Below are positions 1 to 4,873 of a stretch of 6,085 bases of DNA, in pieces. Below the pieces are notes generated by a model. It made no database searches. It worked only from the letters and a program-made list of their open reading frames with translations, and had not been told where the DNA came from. The translations under genes and the position numbers were made by a program. The DNA comes from Thermoplasmata archaeon. Lineage in GTDB: Archaea > Thermoplasmatota > Penumbrarchaeia > Penumbrarchaeales > Penumbrarchaeaceae. The DNA is taken from NCBI GenBank assembly GCA_023145185.1, contig JAGLEG010000422.1, forward strand, positions 1 through 6,085, given 5' to 3'. The first letter of the stretch is position 1. Each line of letters begins with the position of its first letter.

Positions 1-2291
1 ATCCTACCTTTCCATGACTTTCCTCCGGAGCCGTGGATGCCCTTGGTCTGTGGGACGATCTCCAGATGGGAGATCCTCTCCAGGGAGTTTCTGAGAACCA
101 TATTGGTGTCGTAGGCCTCAAGCCTCTCCTTGACGGTTGTGAAGAGCCGGTCAAGCAGTGACGCGAACTCAAGAAGGCGGTTGATCTCTTTTTTGAGATA
201 TCTCTGCCTCTGGACCCGAAGGTCATCCCAGCTGCCCATCGCCTCGTTCGTCCACGAGGAGAGCATCTCGATCCGAATGAGCGAGGGGGCCGAGATGTGG
301 AATATCAGCGCCCCCATCCGTTCTCCTATCTCGTCTATGTCAGCCTCATCTGCCGAGATCTCCCTGAGGTGTGTCAGGATGGACCTCATGCCGTTGAGCG
401 TGACCTTGAGAGAGTGCTCAAGAGTTCCCCTCCCCACATCCGCCCGTGCGCCCTTCATCCGTTTGATGCGCTTTTCCAGGACCTCCTTGAGCGGCTTTTT
501 CATATCTTCTCTCATCAGATCGGAGATAGCACTCGAAAGGTCCGCAATATCCTCCTCCGACCCCGTATAGCCGAACAGGTCCCCATCCGCCGAGGCGTTC
601 AATATTGACCTTGTGAACGTCCCCTCTTCGCCCTTGTTACCCTTCTTCCTGGAACTCTTGATGTTCTCAAGGTATCCATCCTTGGGACGTGATGCCTTGA
701 TGGGGTCCTTCGATCCGAACCGATGCAGCCCGGATCCCGCCTGATCCATCATGTCGTCAATTCTCTTGAGCGATCTGTTGTTCCTAAGCAGGAGCAGAAG
801 GAAGTGGGCGAAGGCGGCCGACATCAGGCGGGGCCCATCCTCATCGGTCCAGCCTCTCCCATGTACCACCGATCCTTTCCACCTGTAGAGCCGCCTTCCG
901 GTGGAGAGCTCGATCACCTCCAGATCGCCGGTGCTCTCCCTGGATCCCATCGCCTCCTCGGGCAGTAGATATCTGGTGAGCTCATCCTTTTTATCGTTCT
1001 GGAGGTCCAGAGGTGTCGCCATCTCGAAGATCAGGGAGGAATCGCTTCTCAGGACCAGGGCCCTTGGGAAGAGTTCCCTGGCGATCCTCTGGCCCCCTCT
1101 CTCGATGGAGACCTCCATGGGGTGCTGTCCCTCCCGCCAATCCCCGGGGATCTCCACCTCCTTCTCAAGGCTCCCTTCCATGGACTCGAGAGGCAGCCTG
1201 ACCTGGATCGTTCTCCTGCCGCCCAGGGTTACAACGGCGGCTGTATCCTCCCCCAACTCCTCCATCCTGTAACTCAGGCCGATCAACACAGAGGATCCAG
1301 GCATCGTCGTCCCGGGGGAGCAGTAACCATTGCTGATCTCCACGCCCTGCGGCCTCTGGATCATCAGGTCGCCGTGGAATATCTCGTCGTCCTCACGCTC
1401 GACCCTGACCTCCAAAGCCCCTTCCAGATCTTTCGGCAGATCGTATTCATAGGACTCGTCTCCGCTATCGTGAAATTTCAGCGGAGTCCATTCCCCTTTG
1501 GACCCAATGGAGACCTCGGGTATCGACGTCCCTACGGGTCCCTTGATCGTAAATTTCAGGGTCAGGCCCTTCAATGTATTGGAGGGCATATCCACCGAGA
1601 TGCCCCTCCGATCGTCGAAGGTGACGGCATCTTCCTCGTAGACCTCGAAAGAGGACCCACCGCTCCTGAACGTCACCTTGATACCGATGTTTCCCCCGTC
1701 CTGTTCCCGATATATGTGCAGGGGTACCAGGAATTCACCCTTCTCCTTGAAAGAGGGTTTTACCTTCTGTTTTACCCTGGTCCGAACCTTTCCACCGTCA
1801 TCGAAAGCCTCCACCTGCAGCGTCCCCTTGATCCTCTCATCGCCGGGTGAAGTGAGGGCTATCTTGAGGGGGATCTCGCCTGTTCCATCCAGTACATAGG
1901 GAAGGTCCATAAGGGAGATGCGAACCCTCTGGGGAAGGACATTGAGCGATATTGTCCCCATTCCAAGGGTGGCGAAGAACTCCCCTCCCTTGACCACGAT
2001 CCTGAGCTCCCCCTCTCCCGAAGGGTCGTGGATGGTGATCGGGATCCTGTAGATCGCGGTCAGGTCATCTTCGCCATTGGGAAGGATCGTCTTCACCGTG
2101 AGAGACAGCCCCTTTTCCTCCTTTGCCCTCAGGACGGGGGCGTCCATCCCCTCCGGGATGGAGGCGCTGAACTCCAGCTCCCACTCCTCACCGACGTAGA
2201 CAGGGGGCTCCGGCCTCCTGATATCCAATTCCAGATGGCTCCCTATTGAAAGAGAAGGCGCGATCAGTTCAAGTTCCCATGTAGTTCCCAT
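1..2291 (-). CDS. Large beta-rich/helical protein of unknown function, C-terminus cut off by window edge
   Basis: The reading frame is open for 763 codons from ATG at 2291 and runs off the window at position 1, so the C-terminus is missing. I do not recognise the family. Residues 1-425 read as alternating hydrophobic/charged strands with Gly/Pro turns, consistent with three or four immunoglobulin-like beta-sandwich domains of about 100 residues. Residues 425-480 form a mixed segment. From about 485 the protein is helical, with amphipathic stretches at 485-520, 580-615, 625-670 and 690-745, and a Lys-rich linker at 545-557. It opens MGTTWELELIAPSLSIGSHL, with no signal peptide. The only strongly hydrophobic stretch (AFAHFLLLLL, 494-503) is too short for a membrane span. 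There is a single cysteine (C324). The start follows the aspartate dehydrogenase stop by 9 bases and has a GAGG ribosome site, so the two genes are probably co-transcribed and translationally close. Ig-like folds usually occur in exported proteins, so a cytoplasmic scaffold or binding protein is only a guess. Confidence 0.85.
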   Translation of the reverse strand, partial: MGTTWELELIAPSLSIGSHLELDIRRPEPPVYVGEEWELEFSASIPEGMDAPVLRAKEEKGLSLTVKTILPNGEDDLTAIYRIPITIHDPSGEGELRIVVKGGEFFATLGMGTISLNVLPQRVRISLMDLPYVLDGTGEIPLKIALTSPGDERIKGTLQVEAFDDGGKVRTRVKQKVKPSFKEKGEFLVPLHIYREQDGGNIGIKVTFRSGGSSFEVYEEDAVTFDDRRGISVDMPSNTLKGLTLKFTIKGPVGTSIPEVSIGSKGEWTPLKFHDSGDESYEYDLPKDLEGALEVRVEREDDEIFHGDLMIQRPQGVEISNGYCSPGTTMPGSSVLIGLSYRMEELGEDTAAVVTLGGRRTIQVRLPLESMEGSLEKEVEIPGDWREGQHPMEVSIERGGQRIARELFPRALVLRSDSSLIFEMATPLDLQNDKKDELTRYLLPEEAMGSRESTGDLEVIELSTGRRLYRWKGSVVHGRGWTDEDGPRLMSAAFAHFLLLLLRNNRSLKRIDDMMDQAGSGLHRFGSKDPIKASRPKDGYLENIKSSRKKGNKGEEGTFTRSILNASADGDLFGYTGSEEDIADLSSAISDLMREDMKKPLKEVLEKRIKRMKGARADVGRGTLEHSLKVTLNGMRSILTHLREISADEADIDEIGERMGALIFHISAPSLIRIEMLSSWTNEAMGSWDDLRVQRQRYLKKEINRLLEFASLLDRLFTTVKERLEAYDTNMVLRNSLERISHLEIVPQTKGIHGSGGKSWKGR

Positions 2292-2298
2292 AAGTAAT

Positions 2299-2302
2299 CC
2301 TC
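2299..2302 (-). promoter_or_regulatory. Ribosome binding site for the large beta-rich protein
   Basis: GAGG on the minus strand lies 7 bases before ATG 2291 and overlaps the TGA stop (2303-2301) of aspartate dehydrogenase. An in-frame TGA immediately upstream rules out a longer N-terminus, so this site fixes the start and supports coupled translation. Confidence 0.7.
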
Positions 2303-3113
2303 AGTTCCCAATATTTACCCCGCTGATGATCCGTTCGATCGTGGAGATGGCGGAGAGTGGAGCAAGGTAACTGGTCCTTGGATTGGTCGTGGAGGGCTGG
2401 TTCTCCATCTCAACCCTCATCTCCCCGAACCTTCCCCGGATCTCGATCAGATGCCTGTTAAGGGAGACCGAGGGATCGGCTATGATCTTCACCTCCGTCC
2501 TGTCGAAGCCTATGCCCGCAATTGCCAGGGTGGCGGCCACATTGACGTTCTTGGGGAAGATCTTCACGGCGTCTCTAGCGCTTCCATCAAAAATGGTCAT
2601 CGGCTCCCTGATGTGGACCAGCTCCTCGCATCTCGACTGCATCGATGGAGGTAGAGAGAGGCCCTTGGGCGGCTTCCTCACCGTCAATCTTACGAATTCG
2701 ATGTCCGCCCTGGATGCCGAGATCAGGCCGTCAATGCCCGCGATGGCGCCCGATGGCAGGTAGATCCTGGCGTTGTTCTCCCCTGCGAGCTTCTTGAGCT
2801 CACTCCACAGGCGGTCATCCACCAGTGCGCCCACGGAGATTATCAGGAGGTCCTTGCCCGCACTCAGGATCATCGGTCCGATCTCCCCCACGACGTCCTG
2901 GGAGGCGGCCTCCACCACCAGGTCGGACCTCTCTATGAACCCCTCAAGGTCGTCCATTCCGAAGATCCGAGCCTTGGAAAGCCTATGGGCCAGGTCCTGT
3001 GTCCTCTCGAAATCCACGTCAATGAGGTCTATCTCCTCCACCTCATCCCTCTGCTCCATTGCGCCCCCAATGGTGGTTCCAATGAACCCGCATCCCAGTA
3101 TTCCGATCCTCAT
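2301..3113 (-). CDS. nadX: L-aspartate dehydrogenase (NadX-type)
   Basis: The family oxidises L-aspartate to iminoaspartate with NAD(P)+ in the cytoplasm. In many archaea and thermophiles this feeds quinolinate synthase (NadA) for NAD synthesis. The 270-residue product starts MRIGILGCGFIG with a Rossmann dinucleotide loop (GCGFIG, 7-12), then VVEAASQ (66-72), PSGAIAGIDGL (120-130), VRKPPKGL (145-152), FPKNVNVAATLA (186-197), and ADPSVSLNRHLIEIRG (212-227), where H221 is the probable catalytic histidine. NQPSTTNPRTS (238-248) closes the conserved C-terminal part. The length is close to that of known family members (about 240-270). ATG 3113 is preferred because it puts the GxGxxG loop at the usual N-terminal distance. 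An in-frame ATG at 3182 would add 23 residues but lies inside the AT-rich promoter core. The ribosome site is weak (AAGG/CAGG upstream). The gene heads an operon with the beta-rich protein. nadA and nadC are not in this window, so the physiological role is inferred from the family. Confidence 0.9.
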   Translation of the reverse strand: MRIGILGCGFIGTTIGGAMEQRDEVEEIDLIDVDFERTQDLAHRLSKARIFGMDDLEGFIERSDLVVEAASQDVVGEIGPMILSAGKDLLIISVGALVDDRLWSELKKLAGENNARIYLPSGAIAGIDGLISASRADIEFVRLTVRKPPKGLSLPPSMQSRCEELVHIREPMTIFDGSARDAVKIFPKNVNVAATLAIAGIGFDRTEVKIIADPSVSLNRHLIEIRGRFGEMRVEMENQPSTTNPRTSYLAPLSAISTIERIISGVNIGN

Positions 3114-3171
3114 GAGACCTGCCTTCCCGTCCAAGACCCGTAGATGAAGAACATCCAGAAGTATCCAGATG

Positions 3172-3197
3172 ATATAGTACATATATTATAAATATGC
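3172..3197. promoter_or_regulatory. Divergent AT-rich promoter core between nadX and the TPR gene
   Basis: This is an A+T island in G+C-rich surroundings. It carries TATA-like sequence on both strands: ATTATAAATA (about 3185-3194) on plus, and its complement TATTTATAAT, continuing through ATATATG to CTATATC, on minus. A TATA centre near 3188 predicts starts about 27 bases away. That gives near 3161 for nadX (leader about 48 bases to ATG 3113) and near 3216 for the TPR gene (leader about 37 bases to ATG 3253). Whether one core serves both directions or there are two adjacent boxes cannot be told from sequence. Confidence 0.55.
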
Positions 3198-3252
3198 GGA
3201 AGGGATTGAAACGGCCCGATAACAAGGTGTGGGACGGTGTTCGAAAGTGGGG

Positions 3253-3714
3253 ATGTTCTCAAAGAAAAAAGCAGGTAAGCTGGTCGAGGAGGGTATGAAG
3301 CTGCACAGGCTCGGCGATCTCAGGGGTGCAGAGATGAGGTACGTGCAGTCGTTATCCTTTGACCCCAACTCAATCGAGGCCCACCTCAATTACGGCGACC
3401 TTCTCAAGGCGACACAGAGGCCCAAGGCGGCTGAGATCGAATACCGAAAGGCCATGATCATGGACCCGGAAAGGGGGGAACCACATGCAAGCCTGGGATC
3501 CCTGTATCATTCACAGGGCAGGCACGAGGATGCCGAGGTGGAGTACAATCTGGCCTATGACCTGCAGCCCGGGAACCTGAACGTACAGCTGAACCTGGCA
3601 CAGCTGTACATGGACACCACGAGGTACTCGGAGATGAAGAAGATGTACTCTTATGTCCTCCCCAAGGTCAAGGACCCCAAATTAAAGGCCTTTATAGAGG
3701 ACAGGATGAAATGA
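3253..3714 (+). CDS. Small protein of four tandem TPR repeats
   Basis: The 153-residue product is almost entirely tetratricopeptide repeats in register: residues 7-39, 40-73, 74-107 and 108-141, each about 34 long. They show the expected pattern, for example LHRLGDLRGAEMRY, LLKATQRPKAAEIEY and LYHSQGRHEDAEVEY, with a Pro near the end of the first three (FDPN, MDPE, LQPG). The fourth repeat is more divergent. There is no signal peptide or catalytic domain, so it is probably a cytoplasmic protein-protein adaptor, with unknown partners. The start is uncertain. ATG 3253 gives the natural-looking MFSKKKAG; in-frame GTG codons at 3247 (with GGTG 7 bases before it) and 3229 would add 2 or 8 residues. 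It is divergent from nadX and convergent with trmI, with 2 bases between stop codons. Confidence 0.85.
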   Translation: MFSKKKAGKLVEEGMKLHRLGDLRGAEMRYVQSLSFDPNSIEAHLNYGDLLKATQRPKAAEIEYRKAMIMDPERGEPHASLGSLYHSQGRHEDAEVEYNLAYDLQPGNLNVQLNLAQLYMDTTRYSEMKKMYSYVLPKVKDPKLKAFIEDRMK

Positions 3715-3716
3715 GA

Positions 3717-4478
3717 TCATAACTTCCTGGCGAAGATCAGAAAGCCGGTATGCCCCAGCATATCTGTTGAGGGCCTGACAGCTCCCTCTTTCACCGAGTA
3801 TCCCCTCTTGATCAGTTCCATTGCCTCGACACCGGAGAAACCCACCCTCCTCAGGCTCAGGCAGCATTTCTCCATCTGGTTCGAGGTGGGTACGTAGGCA
3901 CAGAACCTTCCCCCCGAGCGTAGTGCGTCCCATGCTGACCTGGTCGCCTCTTCGGGGTCGGGGATATCCAGTACCACTGCGTCCACCTCGCCCTGTTTCA
4001 CGTCGGACCTGACATCTCCCAGCAGCCCCTCCCAGTTGTCCGAAAGGCCGGCTGTCCCAACGTTCATTCGGGCCTTTCTCAGATGGTCGTCCCTGATATC
4101 ATACGTGGTGACCCTTCCATTGGGTCGGACCGAGTTCAACAGGGCTATCGTCAGGCCGCCCGAACCGGCACCCCCTTCCACCACGCTCTTTCCAGATGTG
4201 AGTCCCAGCCCCAGGACGATGGCGGCGGAGTCCTTCGGGAGGATCATCTGAGGCCCTCTGTCGATGTGTTCTATGTGGTCGAGGATATCCGGCCTGATGA
4301 GGATGAACTCCTTTCTTCCTATCGTGATGCGGTCTCCCTCTTTCTTACCGACGATATTTGAGGATGATAATGCACCCCTTCCACCCTCCAGTTTCATCAT
4401 CCCTTCCTCTAGCTTGACCAGATATGCCTTGTGTCCATCCATGAGCAGGACCGACTCCCCGAACTCGAAGTTACCCAT
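3717..4478 (-). CDS. trmI: tRNA (adenine-N1)-methyltransferase TrmI
   Basis: This SAM-dependent enzyme makes m1A at tRNA position 58 in the T-loop; some archaeal members also act on A57. The 253-residue length is typical. A small N-terminal beta domain (1-65) is followed by RGPQMILPKD (74-83), characteristic of TrmI/Trm61. The class I methyltransferase core follows: motif I EGGAGSGGLT (101-110), the ribose-binding acid region TYDIRDD (125-131, D127), and motif IV DIPDP (171-175). The family signature RPSTDMLGHTGFLIFARK is at 235-252. Motif IV commonly reads DLPDPW or similar; the aromatic after the proline is absent here (DIPDPEEA), a modest departure. ATG 4478 gives the expected MGNFEFGESVLLMDG opening. 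Its only ribosome-site match, GGTG, is 1 base from the start, too close to work well. It is convergent with the TPR gene; no partner gene lies beside it. Confidence 0.93.
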   Translation of the reverse strand: MGNFEFGESVLLMDGHKAYLVKLEEGMMKLEGGRGALSSSNIVGKKEGDRITIGRKEFILIRPDILDHIEHIDRGPQMILPKDSAAIVLGLGLTSGKSVVEGGAGSGGLTIALLNSVRPNGRVTTYDIRDDHLRKARMNVGTAGLSDNWEGLLGDVRSDVKQGEVDAVVLDIPDPEEATRSAWDALRSGGRFCAYVPTSNQMEKCCLSLRRVGFSGVEAMELIKRGYSVKEGAVRPSTDMLGHTGFLIFARKL

Positions 4479-4500
4479 GCACCCCGATGGCGGACAAGGA

Positions 4501-4512
4501 TATGATAATTTT
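4501..4512 (-). promoter_or_regulatory. Possible weak TATA element for trmI
   Basis: The minus strand reads AAAATTATCATA, centred about 27 bases before ATG 4478. This would give a leaderless or nearly leaderless message, consistent with the poor ribosome site. The match to the archaeal box-A consensus is weak. An alternative is the reverse reading of the 4543-4551 TATA box, which would give a leader of about 40 bases. Confidence 0.3.
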
Positions 4513-4534
4513 GGGGAGTCCCCAGGGGTTCCCA
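4512..4534. repeat. Two adjacent G/C palindromes between divergent promoters
   Basis: A 13-base palindrome TGGGGAGTCCCCA (4512-4524) is followed directly by GGGGTTCCCA (4525-4534). The two GGGG blocks are exactly 12 bases apart. They sit upstream of trmI and just upstream of the plus-strand TATA box at 4543. Position and symmetry suit a regulator binding site; no regulator is identified. Confidence 0.45.
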
Positions 4535-4542
4535 GTTCGATC

Positions 4543-4551
4543 TTTTATATC
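4543..4551 (+). promoter_or_regulatory. TATA box for the small BrnT-like gene
   Basis: TTTTATATC is a good archaeal box A. It predicts a transcript start near 4574, giving a leader of about 37 bases that contains a GGAG ribosome site 8 bases before ATG 4611. The spacing of TATA box, start, ribosome site and ATG is coherent. Confidence 0.55.
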
Positions 4552-4571
4552 AGCTGGGCCAGTTATCATAT

Positions 4572-4594
4572 ATCGAAAACCCCCAGCTTTCGAT
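4572..4594. repeat. Perfect 7-base inverted repeat at the predicted transcript start
   Basis: ATCGAAA (4572-4578) and TTTCGAT (4588-4594) are perfect inverted copies separated by 9 bases. The repeat covers the predicted start near 4574 and ends 4 bases before the GGAG ribosome site. It could be an operator or a 5'-leader hairpin. Confidence 0.45.
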
Positions 4595-4598
4595 CATC

Positions 4599-4602
4599 GG
4601 AG
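4599..4602 (+). promoter_or_regulatory. Ribosome binding site of the small BrnT-like gene
   Basis: GGAG sits 8 bases before ATG 4611, an optimal distance. It is one of the clearest Shine-Dalgarno sites in the window and is the main reason to treat the 41-codon frame as translated. Confidence 0.6.
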
Positions 4603-4610
4603 TTGTTTAG

Positions 4611-4736
4611 ATGCCTCAGGTAGAAATGAATGAGATCGTGGGTGAGATATTCCGGCTTGAATGGAGTATGAACCACGAGCACATCCACAGGCCCGGCGTC
4701 ACCTCTGATGAGATACCCGAAGCGATATCACTTTAG
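4611..4736 (+). CDS. 41-residue protein resembling the start of a BrnT-type toxin (truncated or remnant)
   Basis: ATG 4611 opens a 41-residue frame ending in TAG at 4734-4736. The stretch LEWSMNHEHIHRPGVTSDEI (residues 16-35) resembles the N-terminal part of BrnT-like proteins, which typically read W-D-x-x-N-x-x-H-I-x-R-H-G-V-T/S-x-E-E. BrnT proteins are RNase-type toxins of about 90 residues, usually paired with a BrnA antitoxin. Here the usual RHGV histidine is proline (RPGV), the C-terminal half with its catalytic Arg and His is missing, and no antitoxin follows. This makes it a decayed or minimal relative rather than a working toxin. Expression signals look intact: TATA box, GGAG site and a downstream terminator hairpin. 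The stop is in a CTT-TAG-G context; a +1 shift there would add FRGGNPLRVSIMEH and a few more residues, ending at TGA 4801-4803. The BrnT assignment is from memory of the family and is tentative. Confidence 0.5.
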   Translation: MPQVEMNEIVGEIFRLEWSMNHEHIHRPGVTSDEIPEAISL

Positions 4737-4760
4737 GGGGGGCAACCCTCTTCGGGTATC
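4712..4760. repeat. Perfect 11-base inverted repeat spanning the small gene's stop
   Basis: GATACCCGAAG (4712-4722) and CTTCGGGTATC (4750-4760) are exact inverted copies with a 27-base loop. Inside the loop, AGGG (4735-4738) and CCCT (4746-4749) could extend the stem, leaving a one-sided bulge (4723-4734). The loop holds the TAG stop and a run of seven G. The repeat could be a transcript-end structure or a protein site. Confidence 0.7.
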
Positions 4761-4793
4761 GATCATGGAACATACCAGCAAAGGACACACCTC

Positions 4794-4824
4794 GCGGGCC
4801 TGAAAAGGCCCGCATTCTTTTCTG
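4794..4824 (+). terminator. Intrinsic-terminator-like hairpin with T-rich tail
   Basis: GCGGGCC (4794-4800) and GGCCCGC (4807-4813) form a perfect G/C-rich 7-base-pair stem with a TGAAAA loop, followed by ATTCTTTTCT. The T-rich tail is only on the plus strand, so it would end the transcript from the 4543 promoter. Archaeal termination depends mainly on the T-tract; the hairpin may stabilise the 3' end. Confidence 0.6.
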
Positions 4825-4835
4825 GGATAAACTCT

Positions 4836-4851
4836 GAAAATCGTTTTATAC
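4836..4851 (+). promoter_or_regulatory. Strong BRE/TATA promoter for the membrane-anchored protein
   Basis: GAAAATC (purine-rich BRE position, 4836-4842) precedes GTTTTATAC (4843-4851). The TATA centre is about 27 bases from ATG 4874, so transcription should begin at or next to the start codon. No Shine-Dalgarno sequence lies before that ATG, which fits a leaderless message. Confidence 0.7.
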
Positions 4852-4873
4852 CAATGGTCCCCTCCCAGACGCC

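Larger units (their letters stand above)
4479..4610. other. Divergent intergenic region between trmI and the small BrnT-like gene
   Basis: Apart from the promoters and palindromes listed separately, it holds CTGGGCCAG (4554-4562), a short odd-length palindrome just after the TATA box, and no further coding frame that I can support. The octamer TCGATCAT occurs here (4590-4597) and again at 4759-4766, downstream of the small gene; this may be chance. Confidence 0.4.

Noticed and set aside
1122..1850. Long plus-strand open frame (242 codons), and others at 130-570 and 901-1272
   Set aside because: They lie antisense to the continuous 763-codon minus-strand gene, and their products are Pro/Arg/Ser-rich low-complexity sequence with no recognisable domain. 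They follow from the base composition of the real gene.
1..2291. Membrane helix in the large beta-rich protein around residues 494-503
   Set aside because: The hydrophobic run is only about 10 residues and flanked by charged residues (RNNRSLKR), so it is better read as a buried helix.
3114..3182. Longer N-terminus for aspartate dehydrogenase from ATG 3182
   Set aside because: It would place the start codon inside the TATA region and push the Rossmann loop 23 residues inward, unlike the family.
4734..4736. TAG read as pyrrolysine to extend the small gene to TGA 4875-4877
   Set aside because: The frame after TAG would run through the terminator hairpin and the TATA box of the next gene, and the residues (GGQPSSGIDHGTYQQ onward) give only a vague BrnT resemblance. 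No pyrrolysine genes are in the window.
4611..4736. A complete BrnT/BrnA toxin-antitoxin pair
   Set aside because: The C-terminal half of the toxin is missing and no antitoxin frame follows; the next gene has its own promoter and encodes a membrane protein.
4705..4840. C/D-box small RNA: TGATGA at about 4706 with CTGA at 4800 and 4833
   Set aside because: The first candidate D box is nearly 100 bases away, there are no internal C'/D' boxes at normal spacing, and the TGATGA lies inside the coding frame.
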